DNA of 64,000 bases from an uncultured Sphingomonadaceae bacterium. Its GTDB lineage: Bacteria > Pseudomonadota > Alphaproteobacteria > Sphingomonadales > Sphingomonadaceae. Below, one piece after another: positions 41,402-51,737 of this stretch. The DNA lies in assembly GCA_947501325.1 (NCBI GenBank), contig CANMVC010000002.1:558001-622000 (forward strand). The letters run 5' to 3'. Under the pieces are notes generated by a model. That model saw nothing but the letters and a program-made list of their open reading frames with translations. It did no database searches and had not been told where the DNA came from. Made by a program: the position numbers and the translations under genes. The stretch's first letter is position 1. Each line of letters begins with the position of its first letter.

Positions 41402-43186
41402 TCATCCTTCTTTTGGCGGCTCCACCACACGGATATGCAGTTCCCGCAATTGCTTGTGCGACACACCGCTTGGTGCACTCATCATCAAGTCTTCCGCTTT
41501 CTGGTTCATGGGGAACAGCACGACTTCACGGATATTGGGCTCATCGGCTAGCAACATCACGATCCGGTCCACGCCAGGTGCAGATCCACCATGTGGCGGT
41601 GCACCATATTTAAGCGCGTTGATCATACCGGAAAATTCGCTGTCCACGGCCGCTTTGTCATAACCAGCCAGTTCAAAGGCTTTATACATGATATCCGGGC
41701 GATGGTTACGGATGGCACCGGATGACAGCTCGATCCCATTACAGACAATATCATATTGCCAGGCGAGAATATCGAGCGGATCTTTATTTTCGAGCGCATC
41801 CATCTCGCCCTGAGGCATGGAGAAGGGGTTATGTGAGAAGTCGAGCTTCTTCAATTCCTCGTCATATTCGTACATCGGATAGTCGACGACCCAGCAGAAC
41901 TTAAACTCGTCATCGCTGATCAGATCGAGCTTTTCGGCTGCCCGGGTCCGCGCAACACCGGCCAGTTTCGCCGCTTCCGCTTCCTTGCCAGCGGCAAAGA
42001 AAACACCGTCGTCCGGACCACAGCTAAGGTCAGCCAGCAGTTTCGCCGTACCCTCTTCACCATGGTTTTTTGCAATCGGACCGCCAGCAGCGCCCTCTTT
42101 CATGTTGATGTAGCCCAGACCCGCAAAGCCTTCGCCGCGTGCCCAATTATTCATATCATCGAAAAACTTACGGCTATTCTTACCGGCGCCCGGAGCGACG
42201 AAGGCGCGCACAGTGCCACCGGATGATGTAATTTTGTCAAACAAACCAAAGCCGGAGCCTTTGAAATGCTCAGATACGTCCTGAATAATGATCGGATTGC
42301 GAAGATCAGGCTTGTCCGACCCGTATTTCAACATCGACTCCTTGTAAGGAATGCGAGGAAATTCACCGGCAGGCGTAACGCTTTTACCATTTGCAAATTC
42401 TTCAAAAACGCCCGCAAGGACGGGTTCAAGCGCTTGAAACACATCTTCTTGAGTCACAAAGCTCATTTCCAGGTCAAGCTGATAAAATTCACCAGGAGAA
42501 CGATCCGCCCGCGCATCTTCATCGCGGAAACAAGGCGCTATCTGGAAATAACGGTCAAAACCCGCCACCATCAGCATCTGTTTAAACATCTGCGGTGCCT
42601 GCGGCAGAGCATAGAATTTACCGGGATGGACACGGCTCGGTACGAGATAATCGCGCGCGCCTTCAGGCGAGGATGCCGTCAAAATCGGTGTCTGAAATTC
42701 AGTGAAGCCCTGCTCGGTCATGCGGTTACGCAAGGATGCGATAACCTTTGATCGCAGCATCATATTCGCATGTACTTTTTCGCGCCGCAGGTCGAGGAAA
42801 CGATAGCGCAGACGGATATCTTCCGGATATTCCTGCTCACCAAAGACCGGCATGGGCAGCTCTTCCGCTGGCCCCTGCATTTCAACCGTATCTGCCACCA
42901 GTTCAACTTCGCCAGTCGGCAGGTTGGCATTTACTGTTTCTGTTGACCGCGCCGCCACTTTACCGGTGACTGTGATGACCGACTCTTTACGGGCAGAATC
43001 GAGCATCTTGAACGCCTCACTGCCTTCTTCGCTAACAATCTGGGTCAGGCCGAAATGATCACGCAGGTCAACGAACATCAGATTACCATGATCACGGATG
43101 TTGTGGATCCAGCCCGACAGACGGACTTCTTCGCCAACATCGGCTTTGCGAAGCTGAGAACAGTTATGGGAACGATATGCGTGCAT
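41402..43186 (-). CDS. aspS: Aspartate--tRNA(Asp/Asn) ligase
   Basis: [40 protein letters not shown]-like C-terminus ([23 protein letters not shown]). Confidence 0.97.
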   Translation of the reverse strand: MHAYRSHNCSQLRKADVGEEVRLSGWIHNIRDHGNLMFVDLRDHFGLTQIVSEEGSEAFKMLDSARKESVITVTGKVAARSTETVNANLPTGEVELVADTVEMQGPAEELPMPVFGEQEYPEDIRLRYRFLDLRREKVHANMMLRSKVIASLRNRMTEQGFTEFQTPILTASSPEGARDYLVPSRVHPGKFYALPQAPQMFKQMLMVAGFDRYFQIAPCFRDEDARADRSPGEFYQLDLEMSFVTQEDVFQALEPVLAGVFEEFANGKSVTPAGEFPRIPYKESMLKYGSDKPDLRNPIIIQDVSEHFKGSGFGLFDKITSSGGTVRAFVAPGAGKNSRKFFDDMNNWARGEGFAGLGYINMKEGAAGGPIAKNHGEEGTAKLLADLSCGPDDGVFFAAGKEAEAAKLAGVARTRAAEKLDLISDDEFKFCWVVDYPMYEYDEELKKLDFSHNPFSMPQGEMDALENKDPLDILAWQYDIVCNGIELSSGAIRNHRPDIMYKAFELAGYDKAAVDSEFSGMINALKYGAPPHGGSAPGVDRIVMLLADEPNIREVVLFPMNQKAEDLMMSAPSGVSHKQLRELHIRVVEPPKEG

Positions 43187-43386
43187 GGTGAACCTTTGAT
43201 ATTTGAAATGTTTCTGATGGCGAAACTTATGAGGGCGTAACACAGGCCGAAAGGACATTTGTCAAGGAGGAAGCTTTTAATCTATAAAACTTATCGCACG
43301 GCCCAAGTCGGGACAAAATCGGCTAACCATAGAAATTGTCTATCAGAAATGTTTGCGAGCTTTGGCGTAGCTTGTATAGAACATGC

Positions 43387-44577
43387 ATGAAAATTCATCC
43401 TTTACTGACTGACAATCAGGATATTGCCGATATTTGCGAACGCTTTTCGACCGCCGACTTTGTCGCGGTCGACACGGAATTCATGCGCGAAAACACCTAT
43501 TGGCCCATCCTCTGCCTGATCCAGATTTCTGACGGCAAAGAAGCCGCTGCCATTGATCCACTGGCCAAAGGCGTTGATCTGAAGCCACTGATGGACCTGC
43601 TGGTTGAAAATGAAGATGTTCTCAAAATCTTTCACGCCGGCGGTCAGGATGTCGAAATCATCCACAATATCACTGGGAAGACACCGCACCCGATATTCGA
43701 TACGCAAGTGGCTGCGATGGCCTTGGGGCCGAGCGAACAAATTGGTTACGCCAATCTGGTCGACAGTTGGCTCGGTATCACGCTGGACAAGGGCGCGCGC
43801 TTTACCGACTGGTCGCGACGGCCCTTGAATGCCAGACAGATTGAATATGCCATTGGTGATGTCACGCATTTGTCCGAAATTTTCTCCATGATGCTGGAAA
43901 AACTAATCGAAACCGGTCGCGGCATGTGGATCAATGCCGAGATGGAAAAACTTGCTGATCCCAATAATTATGTGAACGATCCCGAAAATTCCTGGCGCCG
44001 CATCAAGTTTCAGGGCCGTAATCTGGAAGCGCTCGGCCGTTTGAAAGCACTCGCTGCCTGGCGCGAAAAGGAAGCCCAGTCCAAGGATATGCCGCGCGGC
44101 CGGATCATGCGCGATGAGACTTTGGCCGATGTCGCCGCCCATCCGCCCAAGGATCAGCACAAATTGTCACAGGTGCGCGGTCTCTCGGCTGGCTGGAAAA
44201 ATAATGACATCGGAGAACGGTTGATGGAGGCGCTTGCGAATGCGAAGCCACTGTCGAAAGACGAGCTACCCGATCGCAGTGGACGGCGTCCGAAATTCAG
44301 CAAAGAAAATGCTTTGGTCGCTGACTTGTTGAAATTGCTACTGAAAATCCGGTCGACGGAAATGAATGTCGCTTCAAAACTGCTCGCCCGTGCGGATGAC
44401 CTGGAGCGCATTGTCGGCGGAGAACGCGAAGGCGTCGCTTTGCTGGAAGGCTGGCGCTACGACGAATTTGGGCGCGACGCAATTGACCTGATCGAAGGAC
44501 GCATGAGTTTCACGGTAAAGGATGGAAAACTACAGATGACCCATCAGCCGGAAACAGAAGGCGAAGACGCGGAATGA
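43387..44577 (+). CDS. rnd: Ribonuclease D
   Basis: FVAVDTEFMRENTYWPILCLIQI, HAGGQDVEII, TDWSRRPLNARQIEYAIGDVTHL. Confidence 0.95.
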   Translation: MKIHPLLTDNQDIADICERFSTADFVAVDTEFMRENTYWPILCLIQISDGKEAAAIDPLAKGVDLKPLMDLLVENEDVLKIFHAGGQDVEIIHNITGKTPHPIFDTQVAAMALGPSEQIGYANLVDSWLGITLDKGARFTDWSRRPLNARQIEYAIGDVTHLSEIFSMMLEKLIETGRGMWINAEMEKLADPNNYVNDPENSWRRIKFQGRNLEALGRLKALAAWREKEAQSKDMPRGRIMRDETLADVAAHPPKDQHKLSQVRGLSAGWKNNDIGERLMEALANAKPLSKDELPDRSGRRPKFSKENALVADLLKLLLKIRSTEMNVASKLLARADDLERIVGGEREGVALLEGWRYDEFGRDAIDLIEGRMSFTVKDGKLQMTHQPETEGEDAE

Positions 44578-44882
44578 GGGTTCAGCTGTTGCTCACGACA
44601 ATCTTCTGTGCTGCACTTATGGCATGTTCGAACTCTGTAATGAAACAAGACATACCCGAACGTGGCGTGACACCGGGATATATATGCCAGACCGATGGTC
44701 TCGACACATTTGTTGGACGAAAAGCCAATAGTGAAACCGGAGGCCGCGCGCTCAAACAATCTGGCGCAAAAAGCCTGCGCTGGATTCCACCGCGTAGCTC
44801 GGTAACGATGGACTATCGTCAGGATCGTTTGAACATAGAATATAATGAAAAAATGGAAATCCAGCGCGTCAATTGCGGCTAA
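44574..44882 (+). CDS. Lipoprotein of the I78 peptidase inhibitor family
   Basis: Lipobox LMAC; CQTDGLDTFVGRKA...LRWIPPRSSVTMDYRQDRLNIEYNEKMEIQRVNCG. Confidence 0.85.
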   Translation: MRVQLLLTTIFCAALMACSNSVMKQDIPERGVTPGYICQTDGLDTFVGRKANSETGGRALKQSGAKSLRWIPPRSSVTMDYRQDRLNIEYNEKMEIQRVNCG

Positions 44883-44889
44883 GCAGCGC

Positions 44890-46395
44890 TTATTCGGTCA
44901 CCAATACCGGTTCCAACTCCAGCATATTGGCAAGCTGCATATGCCGCTTGGCCACTGCGTCACCGTAAAGCGGCTTCAAATCTTCGGCCATGACGATCTC
45001 CAGCCGTCCATCAATCTTGCGCAATTGAGTTTGCTCCAACGGATTGCGTGTACCACCGCTCAACCGCTGCCCCAACCGCATAGCCAGACCCCAACAAATT
45101 GCACGCTGCGTGGCTTTTTCGCTCGCAAGCTTGCCGCCGCCCGGGAAAATATTATTGCCGCCGCCGAAACTGGTAAATAGGGCCTGCCCCAGCTGTTCCC
45201 GCTCTGCTCCCGTGATGCCGACCCAGTTGCCATGTAGCCCCATCACGAGGCCCCGTTCTGCACGAAAGTTGGGATTGGCTCGCCAAGCTACATCACCCAG
45301 ATTGCAAGCGGCTTGCCTTATACGCTGCCAGTCCGGCGGATCATCGGCAAAGACGGGACTAATCCATTCGCCAAGAAGCTTACTATTTGCCGGAAAACGT
45401 GCCTGTGCGGCCCCGGAATCCTCAGTCGCCAGCAACAAGGGGTCGCGCTTGCTCTCAGGCTTGCTGACGTTTTGAAACAGCAAGCCCTCGCGCGCGCCGT
45501 AGGCCGATACAATCATGGTGCTACTACCGAGATAGCGCACAACAAAGGAAAGTAGCCATGCGGCATCGTCCAATGTCGGAATCCGGGATGTTGAAAGGCC
45601 CGGCACCGCTTTGAGCTTGGCTTTATCCATCCGTGCCAACTGGCTGACCAAACGACGAGCCCGTTGCGGTTGCATTTCATAATGATGGATCACTGGCAGC
45701 GGATAGCCGCTGTCAAACATATCCAGCCGCGCGAGTGAGCGCCAAGAACCGCCGACCAGATAAAAAGGCAAGTCTTGCGCGTTTTGATCCCACCCGGTCT
45801 TTTTAAGCATCTTACGCACTTGCCGTTTAAGCTTGTCCTTACCCTTCGCGCGCAGATCGGCAACCCGCAGGACACCAAGCGGGAAGCTATACCGCTCCAG
45901 CACTTTCCCTTTGTCGATCAGGGCCAGCTCCAGACTGCCGCCGCCAAGGTCACCAACAATACCCCGTGCCTGCGGTATAGCCGAAAGCACGCCCAACCCC
46001 GCCAGCTCGGCTTCTTCTTCCCCCAGCAAAACCTGTGTTTCGAAACCGATTTTTGCAGCGGCTTTAAGCAGGTCTTTTCCGTTAGTGGCATCGCGGACAG
46101 CGGCGGTGGCGAAACTCTCAATCGAATCGACGTCCATTTCCGTACAAAGCCGGTAAAAACGCTCCAGCGCCTGAACGGCCAGCATCATCGAATCTTCAGC
46201 AATGGCCCCTGTCGTCGCCAGTTCCTTACCCAGACCAGCCATGACTTTTTCGTTGAATAAGATAGCTGGAACGCGGGCGGAACCTTGATAAACAACTAAT
46301 CGGATAGAGTTGGACCCAATATCAACAATGGCCGTCCGGCGGTTGATCCGCGGCGATTTTCTCTTTCTGGTTATTTGCAATCCCCCAACCTGCAT
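44890..46395 (-). CDS. ppx: Exopolyphosphatase Ppx/GppA family
   Basis: AIVDIGSNSIRLVVY, GDLGGGSLELALI; adjacent to ppk1. Confidence 0.93.
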   Translation of the reverse strand: MQVGGLQITRKRKSPRINRRTAIVDIGSNSIRLVVYQGSARVPAILFNEKVMAGLGKELATTGAIAEDSMMLAVQALERFYRLCTEMDVDSIESFATAAVRDATNGKDLLKAAAKIGFETQVLLGEEEAELAGLGVLSAIPQARGIVGDLGGGSLELALIDKGKVLERYSFPLGVLRVADLRAKGKDKLKRQVRKMLKKTGWDQNAQDLPFYLVGGSWRSLARLDMFDSGYPLPVIHHYEMQPQRARRLVSQLARMDKAKLKAVPGLSTSRIPTLDDAAWLLSFVVRYLGSSTMIVSAYGAREGLLFQNVSKPESKRDPLLLATEDSGAAQARFPANSKLLGEWISPVFADDPPDWQRIRQAACNLGDVAWRANPNFRAERGLVMGLHGNWVGITGAEREQLGQALFTSFGGGNNIFPGGGKLASEKATQRAICWGLAMRLGQRLSGGTRNPLEQTQLRKIDGRLEIVMAEDLKPLYGDAVAKRHMQLANMLELEPVLVTE

Positions 46396-46408
46396 CCGGC
46401 AATCGCAA

Positions 46409-48592
46409 TCAGGCTTTTTTCTTGCGGCGACGTAAAGACAGTCGTGGCACTGCAGTGCTTTTGGTCAAGGATTTACCACGTCCCGATAGTGATGGGTTTG
46501 TCATAAAATAGCGATGCAGATTGAATGGCTTATCCGACGGCTTGACCCTTGTGTAGCTGCCATCCGGATTAAGCTCCCAGCTCTGTTCATCGTCAATCAG
46601 GTTCGCGACCATGACCTGGTCTAATATCTGGTCATGGACCGTCGCATTCGTAATCGGCATCATATATTCCACCCGGCGATCAAGGTTACGCGGCATCCAG
46701 TCGGCTGAGCTTATGTAGAGAGCGGCTTCATTGTTGGGAAGATCGCTGCCATTACCAAAAGCCCATATCCGGCTATGTTCCAAAAAGCGGCCGACCACGG
46801 ATTTAACCCGGATATGGTCGGACATCCCGGGAACTCCGGGGCGCAAGCAACAGATGCCGCGAATGACCAGATCAATTTCAACACCAGCATTGCTTGCCGC
46901 ATAGAGCTTTTCAATAAGTGCCGGATCAACCAGAGAATTCATCTTCGCCCAGATCATCCCAGGTTTACCGGCCCGTTCATTGGCAATTTCGCGATCAATC
47001 AAATCCATCAAGTCATTGCGCATATAGCGCGGAGACATCGAGATCATTTCCAGTTTTTCAGGTTCCACATAACCGGTAATATAATTAAACAATTGTGCTG
47101 CATCGCGCGCAGCCTTCGGATCAGCGGTGAAAAAGCTCAAATCGGTATAAATTTTCGCGGTTACCGGATGGTAGTTACCTGTGCCAAAGTGACAATAAGT
47201 CCGGTACCCTTCCTGCTCTTTGCGTACGACCAGAGAAATCTTGGCATGAGTTTTCCACTCGATAAAGCCATAAACCACCTGCACCCCGGCGCGTTCAAGC
47301 GCGCTGGCCCAGAGCAGATTTTGTTCCTCGTCAAACCGGGCTTTGAGTTCCACGACTGCAGTAACCGATTTACCCGCTTCCGCAGCATCGATCAGCGCAC
47401 GGATCACAGCTGATTGCTTACCTGCGCGATAGAGCGTCTGCTTAATCGCGACCACATCAGGATCCGCAGCGGCTTGCCGCAGAAATTCGATCACTACCTC
47501 AAACGATTCATAAGGATGGTGGACCAATATATCCTTATCCCGGATCGCCGCAAAACAATCTCCACCATGGTCACGAATGCGTTCGGGAAAACGCGGACTA
47601 TACGGTGTGAATTTGAGATCCGGACGATCTTCTTCGACCAGCAGGTCAAGATCCCCTATACCAACCAAGCCATCAATACGGCTTTCAGTAGCGCCTTCGG
47701 TCAATAGATTTTCACGCAACATCGCAACCACTGGCTCAGATAGATCCGAACTCATTTCAAGGCGAATGACATCACCCCGGCGCCGACGTTTGATGGCGCT
47801 GCGAAAATAGCGAACAAGGTCTTCCGCCTCCTCTTCCACCTCGATATCACTGTCACGAATGATCCGGAAAAGACCGCTATTTGTCACGTCATAACCCGGG
47901 AAAATTTGATCGGAATAGCATTGGATGACGGATTCAACGGAAACATAGGTTGCTGTCTTACCGGGCATCCGGACGAACCGCGGCAGTCCCGACGGGATCA
48001 TAACCAACTCCCGTATCCGTTGGCGATCAGATTTACGGACTAAATCAAATACTAAGCTCAAGCCCTTGTTGGGAATGAAAGGAAAGGGATGAGCCGGGTC
48101 CAGCGCTTGTGGGGTCAGGACGGGAAATATCTGATCCAGAAAATGCTTCTTGAGCCATGTATCATTTGCCTCATCCAACTCGGAGGCCGACAGAACATAG
48201 ATATCCTGTTCAGCCAACGCACTGGAGAGTTGATCCCATACCTTTTGCTGATTGGCGGTCAAAATGTTGCTCTGCTTGGCGATAGCCAATAGCTGTTGGC
48301 TTGCAGTCAAACCGTCCGCTGATCGTTCTTCAATATTCTGACGAAACTGACCCACTAGTCCGGCAAAACGAACCATGAAAAATTCATCGAGATTATTGCC
48401 GGAAATGGACAGGAAGCGAAGCCGTTCGAGTAGCGGATGCGAGCTGTTCTGCGCTTCCTCGATAACCCGTTCATTAAAGCCCAGCCAGCTGATTTCACGA
48501 TTGAAATAGCGCTCTAATCCGCCTTCCTCAACATAGGCGAGGCTCTGATTCTCACTATCGGATTCTGGCGTCTGGGGGACAAGACTATCCAT
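46409..48592 (-). CDS. ppk1: Polyphosphate kinase 1
   Basis: FNREISWLGFNERVIEEA, KQTLYRAGKQSAVIRALIDAAEAGKSVTAVVELKARFDEE, CHFGTGNYHP. Confidence 0.97.
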   Translation of the reverse strand: MDSLVPQTPESDSENQSLAYVEEGGLERYFNREISWLGFNERVIEEAQNSSHPLLERLRFLSISGNNLDEFFMVRFAGLVGQFRQNIEERSADGLTASQQLLAIAKQSNILTANQQKVWDQLSSALAEQDIYVLSASELDEANDTWLKKHFLDQIFPVLTPQALDPAHPFPFIPNKGLSLVFDLVRKSDRQRIRELVMIPSGLPRFVRMPGKTATYVSVESVIQCYSDQIFPGYDVTNSGLFRIIRDSDIEVEEEAEDLVRYFRSAIKRRRRGDVIRLEMSSDLSEPVVAMLRENLLTEGATESRIDGLVGIGDLDLLVEEDRPDLKFTPYSPRFPERIRDHGGDCFAAIRDKDILVHHPYESFEVVIEFLRQAAADPDVVAIKQTLYRAGKQSAVIRALIDAAEAGKSVTAVVELKARFDEEQNLLWASALERAGVQVVYGFIEWKTHAKISLVVRKEQEGYRTYCHFGTGNYHPVTAKIYTDLSFFTADPKAARDAAQLFNYITGYVEPEKLEMISMSPRYMRNDLMDLIDREIANERAGKPGMIWAKMNSLVDPALIEKLYAASNAGVEIDLVIRGICCLRPGVPGMSDHIRVKSVVGRFLEHSRIWAFGNGSDLPNNEAALYISSADWMPRNLDRRVEYMMPITNATVHDQILDQVMVANLIDDEQSWELNPDGSYTRVKPSDKPFNLHRYFMTNPSLSGRGKSLTKSTAVPRLSLRRRKKKA

Positions 48593-49243
48593 TCAACCTT
48601 CCTCAATATTCGTCGCTGTTTCCGGCTCTTTGCCAGACTTCTTCAAAGTCAACTCGTGCTGCGACAATGCTTCCATAGCTATAGCACGGGTGATCGGCTT
48701 CTTTTTTTCTATAGCAAGATTATCCATTCGTTGCGCCAAAAGCTGAACATTCCGATAACTGCGTTCCATTCTCTTGCGCAGAAACGACAAGGCATCTTCG
48801 GAAATGGAAAGTCCGCGCTGTGCATAATATTTCTGCAGCAGACCTTCGATCATCGATTCATCCGGTGAGCCTATTTCGATGAGTAAGGAAGCGGCCAATC
48901 GCGATTCTAGATCCGGTAACTGCACGCCCCATTCTGAAACCGGTTTTCCAGACGTTAGCAGCAGCGGTTTGCCTTCTTCCTTCGCGCGATTCCAGAGATG
49001 AAATAAATCCGCATTGGCCATCATCTCAGCATTATCGACTATATGACCGCTGCTATCTTGTTCAAACTGGCGCGCCATAGCGGATTTTCCAGATGCAGGA
49101 CCGCCTACCAATATGGCCGTAAGATTAGGCCAGCTTCGCCAGTTTTTCAGATATTCATGCACCTGAGCGTTGGCATCCGTGACAATATAACCATCATCTT
49201 TTGCAGACAACGCGGTGTCCAAAGGAAGTGCGATTTGGGTCAC
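48593..49243 (-). CDS. hdaA: DnaA-like regulatory inactivator (HdaA)
   Basis: DnaA-like AAA+ fragment (LVGGPASGKSAMARQF), location next to ppk1; GTG start coupled to the upstream stop. Confidence 0.82.
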   Translation of the reverse strand: MTQIALPLDTALSAKDDGYIVTDANAQVHEYLKNWRSWPNLTAILVGGPASGKSAMARQFEQDSSGHIVDNAEMMANADLFHLWNRAKEEGKPLLLTSGKPVSEWGVQLPDLESRLAASLLIEIGSPDESMIEGLLQKYYAQRGLSISEDALSFLRKRMERSYRNVQLLAQRMDNLAIEKKKPITRAIAMEALSQHELTLKKSGKEPETATNIEEG

Positions 49244-50562
49244 TGTTCCTGCTCGTCACTCCCGGCATCTTCTGTTTGTGCCGCAGGGGTCCCCCCTCCA
49301 CGACTGATCCGCAACGCTCCAGAACCTTGCTGAACCTGCCAACCTTTAGAACGAAGCGCTGAAGCCAGATCTGATAGATTGCCGTTAAAAGATACCCGCA
49401 TGACCGAAACACCGCCCAATGCCAGACTGGATGTCGAGGCAGAAGAAACCCCGGGGACAGAGCGGACAGAAGATTCGCCACGACCGACCGCGCCTACATC
49501 AGGGGTATCGAACTGAATTGTGACAGTTATTGCCGGACCCACCGGAGTCAGCGCAGCGCCGCTCTCGCCGGTACCATCGCTTTCACTGCTCGTTGATTCG
49601 ATAGTACTGCCGGTTTCAGACGCCAATTCGGCCTCTATTTCTTTCTCCAGCGCTTCGAGATCAAACCCTTCATCTTCAATGATCAGCGATTTGTCGGTCC
49701 GTAAAACCCCGCGCGACAAGGCACTGGTATATATGCTGTCGAGACGTTTTATCGCTTGATCCAGCATCGCCGGAATACCGTCGCTTGAGTTTGCATTCAG
49801 AGTGAAGCTCTCGATATATTTGTTGTCTGGTCCATAGCGGGCGCTAAATCGTCCCGTTACGGGCCCACCCGGATATTCATAGTGCATCCGGACAATTGGA
49901 ATAATCACATCAGCAGCACCGAATTGATCCAATATCATCCGCCACCAGCGACGATCATGACGATCCGCCTGCCCTGCTGTCAGCATTAGCGATTCGCTGT
50001 CGGACCCATAGGGGCGGACATAGTCAATCGCGCTATCACCCGCACGGAACCGGGCCCAAGCTTTTTGCCATTCGGTTTTATTTTCAAATACCTGCGGCGA
50101 TCCTTCGCTCCACATGATCGGCAGGACAAGCAAAGGTGGTGATCTCAACCGTCTGCCGCCGACGCCCAAAATCTGGCCGGCGCGCGCGCGATCGAACATG
50201 ACACCTAATCTCGCGATATAGCGGGTCGGGCCGATTTGCTCTTCCTCAACAATGATTGCAGAGACGATATTATTCAACGCGCCATCCGACAGCCCAGCAG
50301 TCTTGCCCCCCTGCGTGCGGGCATAAAGCATGGCCCATGCTTTTCTTTGCGCTTCTTCCCAGCCCTTTTTGCGCGCTTCAAATGCATTTTTTCCACGAGT
50401 GTCTACTTCAACGCCGAGCACTTCAAAATCACCGCTGCTGGCGAGCGGGGCTACACCGCGTTCCGTGCCTTCAAGCTGCGCATAAACTAGCCCGGCAGTA
50501 GCCAGTCCAATCAACGCAAACAGGACACCAAATCGGTATTTAAAACTAGTGAAAAATCTCAT
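49240..50562 (-). CDS. DUF2066-like secreted protein with C-terminal HMA-fold-like domain lacking CxxC
   Basis: Signal peptide; KGWEEAQRKAWAMLYARTQ; C-terminal SSVRSVPGVSSASTSSLALGGVSVMRVSFNG. Confidence 0.65.
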   Translation of the reverse strand: MRFFTSFKYRFGVLFALIGLATAGLVYAQLEGTERGVAPLASSGDFEVLGVEVDTRGKNAFEARKKGWEEAQRKAWAMLYARTQGGKTAGLSDGALNNIVSAIIVEEEQIGPTRYIARLGVMFDRARAGQILGVGGRRLRSPPLLVLPIMWSEGSPQVFENKTEWQKAWARFRAGDSAIDYVRPYGSDSESLMLTAGQADRHDRRWWRMILDQFGAADVIIPIVRMHYEYPGGPVTGRFSARYGPDNKYIESFTLNANSSDGIPAMLDQAIKRLDSIYTSALSRGVLRTDKSLIIEDEGFDLEALEKEIEAELASETGSTIESTSSESDGTGESGAALTPVGPAITVTIQFDTPDVGAVGRGESSVRSVPGVSSASTSSLALGGVSVMRVSFNGNLSDLASALRSKGWQVQQGSGALRISRGGGTPAAQTEDAGSDEQEQ

Positions 50563-50624
50563 TTCCGCTCTTTTGACGATTATGACGTGGAAATCCACCC
50601 ACGACTTGTCTAATCGCCTAATTT

Positions 50625-51731
50625 ATGAGTGACAAACGAAATGAACCGGAATCTTACACTTATGCGAAAGCCGGTGTATCGATTGAGGCAGGAAACGCGC
50701 TAGTCAAGGCTATCGCCCCGCTTGCCAAAGCAACCGCACGTGCAGGTGCCAACGCCGAACTAGGCGGCTTTGGGGGATTTTTCGACCTCAAGGCGGCGGG
50801 CTATGATGACCCGTTGCTGGTTGCCGCCAATGACGGTGTGGGCACCAAGCTGAAATTGGCAATTGACCATGACTGTCATGACACGGTCGGTATTGATCTG
50901 GTCGCCATGTGCGTGAATGACCTGATCGTACAGGGCGCAGAACCGCTATTTTTCCTGGATTATTTTGCGACAGGGAAACTGGAAAACGGAGTCGCCGAAC
51001 GGGTTGTCGCTGGCATTGCCGAAGGCTGCAAAATGTCCGGCTGTGCCTTGATTGGTGGCGAGACCGCGGAAATGCCGGGCATGTATGCGGAAGGCGACTA
51101 TGACCTGGCAGGCTTTTGTGTCGGTGCCGTCGAACGCGAGAAGGCTTTGACAGGCGCGCAATTGGCCGACGGCGATCTATTACTGGGCCTTGCCTCCTCC
51201 GGCATACATTCCAATGGCTATTCCTTAGTGCGCCGGCTGGCGGAGGACAAAGGCTGGAAATTGGATCGACCGGCACTGTTCGACCCCGACGTGCTGTTGA
51301 TTGAAGCTTTGATTGCGCCGACCCGAATTTATGTGAAATCCTTGCTACCGCTCATGCAATCAGGTCGAATCAAGGCGCTGGCCCATATTACCGGTGGTGG
51401 ACTGCTGGAAAATATTCCGCGCGTATTGCCGGATGACATGCATGCCCATGTCGATGCCGACAGCTGGTATCAGCCACGCCTAATGGCTTTTCTGCAAGCG
51501 CAGGGCAATATCGAGCCGGAAGAAATGGCACGGACCTTCAATTGCGGGATCGGTATGATATTGGCCGTATCTCCCGATGACGTGGCTTCGGTGGTTACTG
51601 ATCTGCAAACCGCTGGAGAGACTGTGCATCAGGTCGGCGTTATCAAATCTGGCAGCAAAGGCTGCACAGTGACAGGTGCAGCAGGGACATGGTCGGCCTT
51701 AGGCGATTGGATCGCAACTCATGATGGCTGA
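50625..51731 (+). CDS. purM: Phosphoribosylformylglycinamidine cyclo-ligase
   Basis: [56 protein letters not shown]. Confidence 0.97.
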   Translation: MSDKRNEPESYTYAKAGVSIEAGNALVKAIAPLAKATARAGANAELGGFGGFFDLKAAGYDDPLLVAANDGVGTKLKLAIDHDCHDTVGIDLVAMCVNDLIVQGAEPLFFLDYFATGKLENGVAERVVAGIAEGCKMSGCALIGGETAEMPGMYAEGDYDLAGFCVGAVEREKALTGAQLADGDLLLGLASSGIHSNGYSLVRRLAEDKGWKLDRPALFDPDVLLIEALIAPTRIYVKSLLPLMQSGRIKALAHITGGGLLENIPRVLPDDMHAHVDADSWYQPRLMAFLQAQGNIEPEEMARTFNCGIGMILAVSPDDVASVVTDLQTAGETVHQVGVIKSGSKGCTVTGAAGTWSALGDWIATHDG

Positions 51732-51737
51732 TGCCAG

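Noticed and set aside
41328-41663. 111-aa plus ORF containing PFDRLRANG
   Set aside because: Translation of a REP-like element and the antisense of aspS; not a protein gene
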